A model generated the notes under the pieces. It saw only the letters and a list, made by a program, of their open reading frames with translations, had not been told where the DNA came from and did not search any database. From CAVQRC01 sp963715045 (GTDB lineage Bacteria > Planctomycetota > Planctomycetia > Pirellulales > Lacipirellulaceae), in contig CAVQRC010000001.1 of the NCBI GenBank assembly GCA_963715045.1, forward strand, positions 248,001 through 312,000: a stretch of DNA of 64,000 bases. The letters are read 5' to 3'. Shown here piece after piece: positions 1 through 7,633 of this stretch (position 1 is its first letter; the number at the start of each line of letters is the position of its first letter). A program made the position numbers and the translations under genes.

Positions 1-2
1 AT

Positions 3-500
3 TTCAGCCGCTCCGGCAACCGCCCGACCAGTCCCTCTCACATTCCGCTCGCTGACGTGCCGGCCGAGGTCAGCCGGCAGCAGTCTCTGATCGAACGAAC
101 CAACGAAGAGATCGCCGCCGCGCTCGGTTTTCGGCTGATGTCGGGCGAATTCGACAAAGTGGCCGATGCCGCCTCGACCGTTCGCCGTCGCCAAATCGAG
201 CAGGCGTGGAGAACCTTGTACCGCCTTCGCACCGAACCCCACCGGCGGTGGGTCAGCGGTTTCTGCTGCCTGGCGTTCGTCCTGGTCGGCGCGCCGACGG
301 CGATTCTTCGTCGCCAGAGTGAATTCCTGGCGAGTTTCTTCGCCGTGTTCCTGCCAATTCTGCTGGCCTTCTATCCCTTGATGTATCTGGCCCTGGCGTG
401 GTCCAAGGACGGTCGGGCGCCACCCGTCGCTCTGTGGACCGGCAACCTTGTGTTCGCTGCCTGGGGCATCCTGCTGATTCGCAAGGTTTTGCGGCGATGA
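3..500 (+). CDS. YjgP/YjgQ (LptF/LptG-like) permease, C-terminal part
   Basis: Only the last 165 residues are in the window; the frame is open to the left edge, so the true start lies outside. The visible part has a charged cytoplasmic stretch followed by three hydrophobic segments (about FCCLAFVLVGAPTAIL, FFAVFLPILLAFYPLMYLAL and LVFAAWGILLIRKVL), which matches the C-terminal three-helix half of LptF/LptG-type permeases. In the known family these work with the LptB ATPase to extract lipopolysaccharide from the inner membrane; the role here is inferred from the family only. A GTG at 57 is just an internal valine codon. The call rests on topology and the short motif GAPTAILRR; an unrelated permease tail is possible. 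Confidence 0.6.
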   Translation, partial: FSRSGNRPTSPSHIPLADVPAEVSRQQSLIERTNEEIAAALGFRLMSGEFDKVADAASTVRRRQIEQAWRTLYRLRTEPHRRWVSGFCCLAFVLVGAPTAILRRQSEFLASFFAVFLPILLAFYPLMYLALAWSKDGRAPPVALWTGNLVFAAWGILLIRKVLRR

Positions 501-1056
501 CCACTCCCTCCAGCCGCCCCTGGTTGTTCTACAGATTTCCGCGAGTTGAGCCACAGCGACCTCAGCCCGGCCGACGACGTCGCAGCCTGATTCGGTCGCC
601 AAACCGGTCGTATCGAAGGAAAGCCACAGAGAAAGACGAGGGCACAGAGAGAAATCGTCAACGGACCGCTGCTGCGATGCAGTCCGGTCCCCGTCCCGGT
701 GCTCGGTGTCCTCGGCGACCTCTGTGGCTTCATCTCGACCTGTGGATCGCTGCGAAGGCCTGCTTAGGGGCGTCAGAAGGACGCGAGCGTTTACTTGTGT
801 AGAACAACGAGCCAGCCGCCCCTGGCCGGCAGGTAGCCCACTTCGTCACCCGTCGGAGGTCGCTCAGGTCCGCGCGACTGCCAGCGGATCGCGCCGGCCG
901 GCGACGGGACTTCGCTATTCCCCGCAGTTTCTCTTGCTGCATGTTCGGGATGGTTGGTAGGATCCGCCTCCCCAACCGAGGGGGGATTCCGCAGCACGCC
1001 GATCCGGACGCAGCTGGTAAAGAAGCTACACCCAGCAATCAATCAGGAACTCCCAC
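501..1056. other. Intergenic region with repeat and upstream region of the kinase gene
   Basis: No convincing gene lies here. The stretch holds one copy of the CACAGAG inverted-repeat element (about 608-770) and, at its right end, the leader of the histidine kinase gene with an AGGAA ribosome-binding site at 1044-1048. Short open frames in this stretch read through the repeat and look accidental. Confidence 0.6.
608..770 (+). repeat. CACAGAG-family interspersed element, copy A
   Basis: This 163-bp segment is closely matched, in opposite orientation, by 40867-41036. Both begin with a GAAGGAAAGCCACAGAG block, carry AAGACGAGGGCACAGAGAG, a variable centre rich in GGTCCCCGTC, and then GTGTCCTCGGNGACCTCTGTGGC and GTGGATCGCT. 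GCCACAGAG near the left end pairs with CTCTGTGGC at 720-728, so the element can fold into a nested hairpin. It is non-coding and resembles a MITE-like or REP-like dispersed element; no transposase is attached. Confidence 0.75.
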
Positions 1057-2697
1057 GTGGTACCCTCACGCTGGCCGATTCGAAGCAAGTTTGGTCTCGG
1101 GATCGCCCTGGTACTCGTGATCGTCCTGACGTTGTTCACCAGCGCCTACTACGGACTGTACGCCTACCGCGAGCTCGTCAAAGGCCTCAGCCTGCGTTCG
1201 GCGGAAATCCCGCTGGCGATCGAACTCAGCGAAACGGTGAGCAAGCTGAACCTGATTCTGGCCCGGGCTCGAACCGTCTCCGAGATCTCCAATGAGGTTG
1301 GCCGGATTCCGCTGGGAGGTTCAGGTTCGCTGGACCTTCAGCGCCGTCGAGAAGACTTTCGGGACGCGTTCGACAACTTTCAAGCGGTCGCCCAGCGGTA
1401 CCGCCAGCAGCTCGACGTCAATCGACTGCGGAACGCGGGGAGGATTGCGGACGATCGGAAGGAGCGGTTGACGCTCGCCGAAATCGATCATGTCGTCGAC
1501 CGCATGGACGCACGGCAGGAAGGTCGCGACTGGCTGTTCACCGAGATCGCCGTCGCCGATTTGGAGCAGGACGCAGAACAGTTGCAGTCGCTGGTGAATC
1601 AACTGCCTGGACACTTGCAGCAGAAACTGGGCTCGCTGGCCTACGACGTCCGCGTGCAATATCGCACGGCGATTGTGATCGCCTGGTCGTCATTGTTGTT
1701 GGCGCTGATGATGCTGGGCCTGTTCTTTCTGATGTTTCGGAAATGGATCGTGTTCCCCTTGCGGGCATTGTTCGAGGGTTCGCGGAAGGTAGCCGACGGC
1801 AACTATGACTTTCGCGTGCACCTTGAGACGGGCGATGAGATGGGCCAGCTGGCCGAGTCGATGAACACGATGACGGCGGAGTTTCAGCGGATTCGCGACG
1901 ATCTGGATGCACAGGTTCGGGAGCGGACCAAGCAGGTCGTGCGGAATGAGCAACTGGCGAGCGTGGGGTTTCTGGCAGCCGGAGTTGCCCACGAGATCAA
2001 CAATCCGCTGGCGTCGATTGCGATGTGCAGTGAGTCGCTGGAGGGCCGCCTCAGCGAGTTGTTCGAAGGCTGCGAAGAGCGGCCCGACATTCGGATCGTG
2101 CGTGATTACCTGGGGATGATTCAACGAGAGTCGTTCCGTTGCAAGGAAATCACCGAGCGACTTCTCGACTTCTCTCGAATGGGCGAGGCCCAGCGGCAGC
2201 ACGCCGAAATTCGGGATCTGGCGGCAGGCGTGGTCGACATGGTTCGACACCTCGGCAAGTATCACGACAAGCAGGTGATCCTCGAAGAGGGTCGGCCGAT
2301 CATCGGTCGCGTCAACGCTCAAGAGCTCAAACAAGTCTTGCTGAACTTGATCACCAACGGCCTGGAGAGTGTCGAGCCGGGCGGCCGCGTCCACGTTTCG
2401 CTGAGCAAGGTCGGGGAGAACGTGCGGATTGAGGTCCGCGACAATGGGTGCGGAATGACGGAGGACGTCATCGAACATCTTTTCGAACCGTTTTTCACCC
2501 GACGTCGAGACGGCCAGGGGACCGGGTTGGGGTTGTCGATTACGTACCGAATCATCGCCGAACACAATGGAAACATCGTCGCCATGAGCGACGGACCGGG
2601 GACCGGGTCGACATTCGTGGTCGAAATCCCCCTCGCCACTCGCATCACGGATGATCATCACCTCACGGAGGAAGACCATGGCGCACAAGCCGCCTAA
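1057..2697 (+). CDS. Membrane sensor histidine kinase (HAMP, HisKA, HATPase)
   Basis: A 546-residue sensor kinase that would autophosphorylate on histidine and pass phosphate to the regulator encoded directly downstream. Residues 11-31 form the first membrane segment, about 32-204 an extracytoplasmic sensing region, 205-226 the second membrane segment and 227-280 a HAMP linker. The H box is AGVAHEINNPL with His312; the N box contains LLNLITNG with Asn434; DNGCGM (Asp462) and GTGLGLS form the nucleotide-binding motifs. The layout resembles NtrB/AtoS-type kinases. The start is GTG at 1057 because AGGAA lies at 1044-1048. The gene overlaps the regulator by 20 bp, so the two are one transcription unit. 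The signal sensed cannot be told from sequence. Confidence 0.93.
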   Translation: MVPSRWPIRSKFGLGIALVLVIVLTLFTSAYYGLYAYRELVKGLSLRSAEIPLAIELSETVSKLNLILARARTVSEISNEVGRIPLGGSGSLDLQRRREDFRDAFDNFQAVAQRYRQQLDVNRLRNAGRIADDRKERLTLAEIDHVVDRMDARQEGRDWLFTEIAVADLEQDAEQLQSLVNQLPGHLQQKLGSLAYDVRVQYRTAIVIAWSSLLLALMMLGLFFLMFRKWIVFPLRALFEGSRKVADGNYDFRVHLETGDEMGQLAESMNTMTAEFQRIRDDLDAQVRERTKQVVRNEQLASVGFLAAGVAHEINNPLASIAMCSESLEGRLSELFEGCEERPDIRIVRDYLGMIQRESFRCKEITERLLDFSRMGEAQRQHAEIRDLAAGVVDMVRHLGKYHDKQVILEEGRPIIGRVNAQELKQVLLNLITNGLESVEPGGRVHVSLSKVGENVRIEVRDNGCGMTEDVIEHLFEPFFTRRRDGQGTGLGLSITYRIIAEHNGNIVAMSDGPGTGSTFVVEIPLATRITDDHHLTEEDHGAQAA

Positions 2698-4069
2698 GAA
2701 GCTGGCCGGCTCGCTCAAAATCCTGTTTGCCGATGACGAACTGAATCTGCAGGAGCTGATGCGGAACGAGTTGCCGCGGATGGGCCATCGGGTCACCGTC
2801 TGCCCCGACGGACGGACCGCGATTACGGCTCTGCAGGAAGACACTTTCGACGTCGTCCTCGTCGACTGGGATATGCCGGGTGCCAACGGACTCGAGGTGA
2901 TTGCCAAGGCCAAGGAACTTGTGCCCGACGCGTTTCGCGTCATCCTGACCGGAAAAGGGACGGTCGATACGGCCGTCGCCGCACTCCGCGAGGGAGCGTT
3001 CGACTTTCTCAAGAAGCCTTGCAAGCTCGTTGAAATCGATGCGCTTCTGACGCGAATCGTCGAGCATCGCGAATTGACCCGCCGGTGTCAGGCCCTCGAA
3101 CATCAGGTCCGGCACCTCGAACGCGGCGCCCGCCTGATTGGTTCGTCACCGCAAATGGATGAGGTCCGCGAGCTGATTCGGCGGGTCGCCCCGACAACGT
3201 CGACGGTCTTGATTCGTGGCGAAACAGGGACCGGCAAAGAACTCGTCGCCCGCAGCGTGCACGACCTGAGCACCCGCTGCGACGCGCCCTTCGTGGCCGT
3301 CAATTGCGGCGCGCTGCCGGAGAACCTGATCGAGAGTGAGCTGTTCGGGCACCGCAAGGGGAGTTTCACCGGCGCCAGCGACAATCGGGTGGGACTTTTC
3401 GAAGTGGCCAGCGGGGGCACGCTGTTTCTCGATGAGATCGGCGAACTTCCCAAATCGCTTCAAGCCAAGTTGCTTCGCGTGCTCGAGTCCGGCGAGATCC
3501 GCCGCGTCGGAGAGAACGAAGCCGTCACGGTCGACGTCCGCCTTGTATGCGCGACCCACCGCAACCTCGATCAGATGGTCGCCGCGGGCGAGTTTCGCCA
3601 GGACCTCGTCTATCGGATCAACACATTCGAAATTCTGTTGCCCGCGTTGCGGGATCGAATCGGTGACATCCGCGAACTTGCCGAGCACCTGCTCAAGCGA
3701 TTTCGACCGAACCAGGGTCCGCCGAGCGAGTTGATCCAGGAAGATGCCATCGAATTGCTGGTGTCCCACGTGTGGCCTGGCAACGTGCGTGAACTGGCCA
3801 ATGTGCTTGAGCACGCGATTATCCTCAGCGACGACGGCCCGATCACCGCGGCCGACTTGCCGCCGCACTTCATGGACCACCGCCTGGTCGGCGACGCGAC
3901 GAGCAATCCCGGGCCGGAAACACTTCGGGAGACTGAGCAGCGAGCGATTCAGGACGCGCTGGAGCGGACCGGTGGAAACAAGTCACGAGCCGCGGAGCAA
4001 CTTGGGATCAGCCTCAAGACGCTGTACAACAAGCTGGCCGCCGCCGAGGCCCTGGAAAAGTCGGCCTAG
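2678..4069 (+). CDS. Sigma-54-dependent response regulator (NtrC/AtoC family)
   Basis: A 463-residue activator with three domains: an N-terminal receiver (acidic pocket Asp19/Asp20, phosphoacceptor Asp63 in LVDWDMPG), a central AAA+ domain (about 140-380) with Walker A GETGTGKE, the sigma-54 contact loop as GSFTGA, and Walker B GGTLFLDEIGE, and a C-terminal Fis-type helix-turn-helix (SRAAEQLGISLKTLYNKL). It would be phosphorylated by the kinase encoded upstream and activate sigma-54 promoters. The ATG at 2678 is chosen because GGAGGAA sits seven bases before it; an earlier in-frame ATG at 2651 has no such site. The last third of the gene and its 3' flank are duplicated at 7634-8288. Confidence 0.95.
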   Translation: MAHKPPKKLAGSLKILFADDELNLQELMRNELPRMGHRVTVCPDGRTAITALQEDTFDVVLVDWDMPGANGLEVIAKAKELVPDAFRVILTGKGTVDTAVAALREGAFDFLKKPCKLVEIDALLTRIVEHRELTRRCQALEHQVRHLERGARLIGSSPQMDEVRELIRRVAPTTSTVLIRGETGTGKELVARSVHDLSTRCDAPFVAVNCGALPENLIESELFGHRKGSFTGASDNRVGLFEVASGGTLFLDEIGELPKSLQAKLLRVLESGEIRRVGENEAVTVDVRLVCATHRNLDQMVAAGEFRQDLVYRINTFEILLPALRDRIGDIRELAEHLLKRFRPNQGPPSELIQEDAIELLVSHVWPGNVRELANVLEHAIILSDDGPITAADLPPHFMDHRLVGDATSNPGPETLRETEQRAIQDALERTGGNKSRAAEQLGISLKTLYNKLAAAEALEKSA

Positions 4070-4176
4070 CCGGAGACCACTATTCACCGGCAGACATCGC
4101 CTTCTGGCCTGTGCAATCTGACGACAGACACCGCGACGCTAACCTGGCGAATGCACGCGCCGAAGTGGATTCCGAC
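3522..4176 (+). repeat. 655-bp direct duplication, left (parental) copy
   Basis: This segment, from the middle of the regulator's AAA+ domain through its stop codon to about 107 bp beyond, recurs in the same orientation at 7634-8288, offset by exactly 4112 bp. Inside the coding part I count about a dozen base differences, nearly all synonymous (one Glu to Gln change), so the copies are roughly 98% identical and no indels separate them. Confidence 0.92.
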
Positions 4177-4567
4177 CCGACCCTGAACCCGCGTCGGCCG
4201 ATGAAGCCGACGCAAGTTCGAGCAGACTCCGAACTGCACCAGGACAGTTCGACATTGCGTACGAACGGAGCCCCTTTCAGGTCTTGTCGCGAAACTGGTC
4301 GAGTAGCTTCCGGTCTTGTGGAACGTAATTTGGCTGCATGACGCCCGCAAATGGGGTGTTATACGGCGTAGTGCTGCCCTTACCGTTGTTTGCGTTGGCG
4401 GCCCGCTGGCGGTAACATGTTGACGAGACAGGAGTTCCGCGAATAGCAAGGCCTGAAGCGGCGGCATACTATACGGCAGTGCGCCGTATAACACCTGCCT
4501 GTCCGGCACTATGCGGCACTGTGCCGTAGAATTCTTGTTCTGCCATTGAAACGTGAGCCTCAACACG
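4177..4567. other. Non-coding stretch left of the cassette array, with several dyads
   Basis: No credible gene. It contains the 141-bp TIR-bearing element at 4355-4495 and a further related dyad at 4512-4528 (TGCGGCAC, one base, GTGCCGTA). The left boundary of the first cassette must lie in this stretch or just right of it; GTTCTGC at 4537-4543 could be a recombination core but no paired arm was found. No integron integrase gene is present. Confidence 0.5.
4355..4495. mobile_element. MITE-like element with 20-bp terminal inverted repeats
   Basis: The left end GGTGTTATACGGCGTAGTGC (4355-4374) and the reverse complement of the right end GGTGTTATACGGCGCACTGC (4476-4495) agree at 18 of 20 positions. 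The right end also holds a perfect local hairpin, TATACGGC (4470-4477) and GCCGTATA (4483-4490) around a 5-base loop. There is no coding capacity and no obvious target-site duplication, so mobility is an inference from structure. Confidence 0.5.
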
Positions 4568-5053
4568 ATGGCACGAATCTACATTGAAACAACCGTCATC
4601 AGCTTCTACTTCAACGCTCGGACCGAGCCTGAAATGGTAGCCCGCGAGAACTGGTCACGGCGGTGGCTCGACGGCGCACTTGCCGGCACTGATGAACTCG
4701 TGACGAGCCTCGCAGTCAAATCCGAACTCGACGCTGGTGAATTCCCTAACAAGGCGGACATGCTCGCACTCGCTTCTCGCATTCCATTACTGGCATTGAA
4801 CGACGCCATCGCCGAAGTGGTTGATTCGTACATTTCGCACCATGTCATGCCCAATAATCCGGGTGGTGACGCCTTGCACGTTGCTGTGGCATCGTTCCAC
4901 CGTTGCGACTTCTTGGTGACTTGGAACTGCCGTCACATCGCCAACGCGAACAAATTTGGCCATATCCGTCGCGTCAATGATATACTTGGGTTGGGGAATC
5001 CGGCGTTGGTCACGCCGCTTGAATTGCTGAATGAGGATACGATCAATGGATAG
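4568..5053 (+). CDS. PIN-domain ribonuclease toxin (VapC-like)
   Basis: A 161-residue PIN-domain protein, predicted RNase toxin of a type II toxin-antitoxin pair. It opens with RIYIETTVISFYFNARTEPE, the signature of a VapC-like subfamily in which Glu stands in the first acidic position, and keeps the later acidic sites (SELDAGEF; GGDALHVAVA; CDFLVTWNCRHIAN). The antitoxin gene overlaps its stop codon by 8 bp. ATG at 4568 is preferred over GTG at 4553 because the PIN fold starts at once; neither has a strong ribosome-binding site. The pair forms the first cassette of the array. RNA target unknown. Confidence 0.88.
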   Translation: MARIYIETTVISFYFNARTEPEMVARENWSRRWLDGALAGTDELVTSLAVKSELDAGEFPNKADMLALASRIPLLALNDAIAEVVDSYISHHVMPNNPGGDALHVAVASFHRCDFLVTWNCRHIANANKFGHIRRVNDILGLGNPALVTPLELLNEDTING

Positions 5054-5258
5054 CTACAACGAAGTCCGACGCGTCCGAAAGGAAATGTCCGCGCAGGCTG
5101 GACACGACATCCGCACTCTGATTGCGTCGATCAATAGTCGATGGCCGGACGAAGCTTCTCACGCAATCGATCCCGGCACGAAGGCAGAACAATGCGATGC
5201 ACACGGAACCGCCGACCGCGCGGTTTCTGATGGAGAGTCTTCACCAGCGGCCCGGTGA
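5046..5258 (+). CDS. Small antitoxin-like protein partner of the PIN toxin
   Basis: A 70-residue product beginning MDSYNEVRRVRKEMSAQAGH, the EVRRVRxE...A..GHD pattern commonly found next to PIN toxins of this subfamily. It overlaps the toxin by 8 bp, implying translational coupling, and would bind and neutralise the toxin. The last 25 or so residues are encoded within the attC site (5184-5274), as often happens in cassettes where the frame simply runs into the recombination site, so the functional part is probably the first 45 residues. Confidence 0.75.
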   Translation: MDSYNEVRRVRKEMSAQAGHDIRTLIASINSRWPDEASHAIDPGTKAEQCDAHGTADRAVSDGESSPAAR

Positions 5259-5274
5259 TCGCAATTCGTTAGCT
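5184..5274 (+). repeat. Integron attC recombination site 1
   Basis: The left arm AACAATGCGATGCACACGG and the reverse complement of the right arm (AACGAATTGCGATCACCGG) pair to give a long imperfect stem, with an unpaired G after GCGAT, the typical extrahelical base of attC sites. The right end carries the core GTTAGCT (5268-5274), the expected cleavage point lying between G5268 and T5269. Length (91 bp), polarity and placement just after a gene fit the family. Confidence 0.8.
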
Positions 5275-5300
5275 GGCTTTCCCGTTATGAGGAGAATGAA

Positions 5301-6257
5301 ATGACTAGGTTCGTGCTCTTGGTATTCGTCGTGGGCTTCGCTGTTGTTTTTTCCGCCTGCAGCGACTTGGCAGCTCAGACCACGGATCCTCTGCCGTCAT
5401 GGAACGATGGTGCCGCCAAGCAGGCGATCATCGCGTTCGTGCAAACCACGACAGACAAGTCGAGTCCGAAGTTCGTACCGCCAGTACAGCGCATCGCCAC
5501 CTTCGACCAGGACGGTACGTTGTGGGTAGAGCACCCCATGTACTCGCAAGTCATCTACTGCCTGGACCGAGTGCCGGCGGTCGTGAAGGCAAAACCGGAG
5601 CTCGCAAATGTCGAGCCGTTCAAGACCGTACTCTCGGGCAATCGCGAGGCCATCGCGAAGCTCTCCATGGACGACCTCTTCAAGATCCTCGCCGCCACCC
5701 TCACCGGTATGAGTGTCGACGAGTTCAGAGCCGAGGCGCAGAAGTGGCTCGATACCGCCAAGAATCCGCGCTGGAATCGACCCTACACGGAGCTCACCTA
5801 CCTGCCCATGCAGGAGTTGCTAAAGTATCTCCGCGCCAACGGCTACAAGACGTACATCGTTACCGGCGGCGGCCAGGACTTCGTACGGTTGTACTCCGAG
5901 AGCGTCTACGGGATTCCGCCAGAGCAGGTGGTCGGGACCGCCGCCGGGACCAAATATTGTTATGATAAGGACGGCAAGCCGTTTCTCACCAAGGAACCGA
6001 AGCTGCTCCTGAACGACAACGACGCCGGCAAACCCGAGGGTATTCACTTGATGATCGGACGGCGGCCGTACGCGGCATTTGGCAACTCGACCGGCGACCG
6101 GCAAATGCTGGAGTACACCAAAGCCGGCGACGGCGTACGGCTCGCGATGCTGGTGCTTCACGACGATGCCAAGCGCGAGTACGCGTACGGACCTGCCCGG
6201 GGACTGCCCGACACAAAGGTCGGCGCTTTAACGCAAGCGCTGTACGATGAGGCATAA
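5301..6257 (+). CDS. Exported HAD-superfamily phosphatase, 3' end frameshifted
   Basis: A 318-residue haloacid-dehalogenase-like hydrolase. The N-terminus is a lipoprotein-type signal (lipobox VFSAC around residue 20), so it probably acts outside the cytoplasm. HAD motif I is FDQDGTLWVEH, motif II region is YIVTGGG, and the late acidic motif is GNSTGDRQML. GAGGAG at 5288-5293 supports the start. It is the only gene of the second cassette. Just after the stop (6255-6257), the +1 frame reads KQSWIVISMKNDWKRIFSFE to a TAG at 6322-6324, a tail expected for this family; a one-base indel near 6253-6256 has probably shortened the protein by 22 residues. Substrate unknown. Confidence 0.87.
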   Translation: MTRFVLLVFVVGFAVVFSACSDLAAQTTDPLPSWNDGAAKQAIIAFVQTTTDKSSPKFVPPVQRIATFDQDGTLWVEHPMYSQVIYCLDRVPAVVKAKPELANVEPFKTVLSGNREAIAKLSMDDLFKILAATLTGMSVDEFRAEAQKWLDTAKNPRWNRPYTELTYLPMQELLKYLRANGYKTYIVTGGGQDFVRLYSESVYGIPPEQVVGTAAGTKYCYDKDGKPFLTKEPKLLLNDNDAGKPEGIHLMIGRRPYAAFGNSTGDRQMLEYTKAGDGVRLAMLVLHDDAKREYAYGPARGLPDTKVGALTQALYDEA

Positions 6258-6348
6258 GCAGAGCTGGATCGTCATTAGCATGAAGAACGACTGGAAGCGG
6301 ATCTTCAGCTTCGAGTCGCAATAGAACATCCACCGATGCCCGAAACAC

Positions 6349-6440
6349 CGTTAACAATCCGTTGCACACGGAGCCGCGGGCCGCGAGTTCGGTGAAATCA
6401 ACGTTCGTTCGCCGCGGCCCGGTGAACGGTGACGTTCTCT
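6349..6440 (+). repeat. Integron attC recombination site 2
   Basis: Left arm TTAACAATCCGTTGCACACGG pairs with the right arm, whose reverse complement reads AACGTCACCGTTCACCGG; the unpaired G after CCGTT is again present. The loop portion (about 6385-6405) differs from the other two sites, as expected for attC. The core is GTTCTCT at 6434-6440, weaker than the consensus GTTRRRY. Confidence 0.75.
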
Positions 6441-6456
6441 GCAGTAGTTTGCGCGG

Positions 6457-6954
6457 ATGGACATTGTTTACATCGAAACGTCGATCGTGAGTCACGCGAC
6501 CGCTCGGACCACTTCCGATCCCGCGACGGCGGTTCTTCAGGACCAGGCGAAACGCTGGATGGACCAGCAGGCAGTTAACTACGAACTTGTCACGTCGCAG
6601 ATTGTGCTTGCGGAAGCTGGGCGCGGCGATCCAGACGCAGCAACCCGACGGTTGGCAATGTTGGCCGATATTCCCGTACTCGATGAAAACCCGGATGCAG
6701 ATGTTGTCGCCGATGCGCTGATCGCCCGATCGCTGATGCCTGAATCCGCCCGACTTGATGCGTTGCACGTGGCGATTGCGGCTCTGGCGGGTGTACAATA
6801 CTAATTGACGCAAAACTGCAAGCACATAGCGAACGCTCACGTGCTTCCTCGCGTATACCGCTTGCTGGATGACCTCGGTCTGCCGGGGCTTCTGATCGCA
6901 ACTCCCTTTGAATTTCTCGGGGGCGATGACAATGCCGAATCCGATACTCGATGA
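6457..6954 (+). pseudogene. PIN-domain toxin (VapC-like) with an in-frame nonsense codon
   Basis: The frame from ATG 6457 encodes a 165-residue PIN protein (VYIETSIVSHATARTTSDPA at the start; ARLDALHVAIAAL later) but is interrupted by TAA at 6802-6804. After it the same frame continues with TQNCKHIANAHVLPRVYRLL, the conserved end of this family, to TGA at 6952-6954. The family normally has Leu-Leu at the break, so TTA to TAA is the simplest change. The truncated 115-residue product lacks the last acidic region and is probably inactive. An antitoxin gene overlaps the 3' end. It may be a genuine toxin-inactivating mutation or a base-call error. Confidence 0.85.
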
Positions 6955-7153
6955 ACTTCACGACATTCGTGCGCAGATCCTTGCTGAGCATGGCGACGAT
7001 CTTGGTGCCTACCTTCATTCTGAGTTAGAAAAGGCGAAGGCGTCTGGTCACCCGATGGCGAAAATCAAGCAGAGAACCATTCGGTGCACCGAAGCGGCGA
7101 AGGCGAGCGGTTCCGCAGTTGAGGATCAATCGTCGCCGCCCGGTGACCGGTGA
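6926..7153 (+). CDS. Antitoxin-like protein paired with the second PIN gene
   Basis: Seventy-five residues from ATG 6926 (alternative ATG at 6932), overlapping the end of the PIN reading frame. The pattern NPILDELHDIRAQILAEHGD followed by HPMAKIKQRT is typical of antitoxin partners of VapC-like toxins. The C-terminal 25 residues are coded by the attC site 7070-7161, so the natural end is probably around residue 50. The antitoxin frame itself is intact although its toxin carries a nonsense codon. Confidence 0.75.
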   Translation: MTMPNPILDELHDIRAQILAEHGDDLGAYLHSELEKAKASGHPMAKIKQRTIRCTEAAKASGSAVEDQSSPPGDR

Positions 7154-7161
7154 CGTTCGAC
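7070..7161 (+). repeat. Integron attC recombination site 3
   Basis: Left arm GAACCATTCGGTGCACCG and right arm (reverse complement GAACGTCACCGGTCACCGGG) form a stem with the same unpaired G seen in the other two sites; GCGGCGAAG pairs with CGTCGCCGC further in. The core is GTTCGAC at 7155-7161. It marks the right end of the recognisable cassette array. Confidence 0.75.
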
Positions 7162-7633
7162 TTCTTCGCCCTGCTCAGGCTTTGCGGCGTCTCACTTTAT
7201 CTGACCGTTAGAAGCGGCAGTTGTCTCGGTTTAATTGACCGAGCTTAGCCCGCCCGAAGCCCGCCTCCGAGCCCGCCATCGTGCATCGTTTCTTGAAGCC
7301 CGCCTTTGTCTGGGCGATGCGCGCATAAAAAGAGGAACGAGCCCAAAGTGTTTTCGATCACGGGCACGTTCCTCTCCAAAAAGCATTCTTTCATCGTCTT
7401 GGCCGCGACACGTTCTCCAGTCCTGGCAGCCCTGGATCGTCACCAGGAGGCGATTTCCAAGGGCGTCTGCTATCGCAAACGGTGCGTTCGTTACATTGCA
7501 ACCGGCGGGTTCACGCGGCACGAGTTGCGGCGGCGGCAGGTGCGTGTGATTGTCAACCTGATCGTTGAGGTCCATCGGATCGTCATCGCTCGCTGGAGGT
7601 GCTCGCAGTGCGGGCTGTTGTTCACCGATCTGC
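7162..7633. other. Foreign stretch between attC3 and the truncated regulator copy
   Basis: No intact gene. Two hairpins are visible: CTCGGT (7225-7230) with ACCGAG (7238-7243), and a longer one with AGAGGAACG (7331-7339) pairing CGTTCCTCT (7367-7375) plus an inner GCCC/GGGC. The second has a run of T after it on the minus strand, where no gene ends. From about 7340 the + strand frame runs open into the duplicated regulator segment. Confidence 0.5.

Larger units (their letters stand above)
4537..7161 (+). mobile_element. Integron gene-cassette array without a visible integrase (CALIN-like)
   Basis: Three attC sites (5184-5274, 6349-6440, 7070-7161) follow genes on the + strand at cassette-like distances: PIN toxin + antitoxin, HAD phosphatase (cassette of about 1166 bp between recombination points 5268/5269 and 6434/6435), and a second PIN + antitoxin (about 721 bp to 7155/7156). 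Each attC lies immediately 3' of its gene(s), all in the same orientation, as in integron arrays. No intI or attI is seen in the window, so this is either the distal part of an array or a cluster of attC sites lacking an integrase. The left limit is uncertain. Confidence 0.75.

Noticed and set aside
4355..4495. The TIR element as a fourth attC site
   Set aside because: The arms lack the G-bulge pattern and the core reads GTTATAC, which does not fit GTTRRRY; length 141 bp is possible for attC but the pairing is perfect rather than imperfect.
5301..6324. HAD phosphatase as part of the toxin-antitoxin system
   Set aside because: An attC site separates it from the PIN pair; it is a separate cassette with its own ribosome-binding site and an export signal.
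7331..7375. Strong hairpin as a terminator
   Set aside because: A T-run exists only on the minus strand, where no gene ends nearby; it could equally be an element end.
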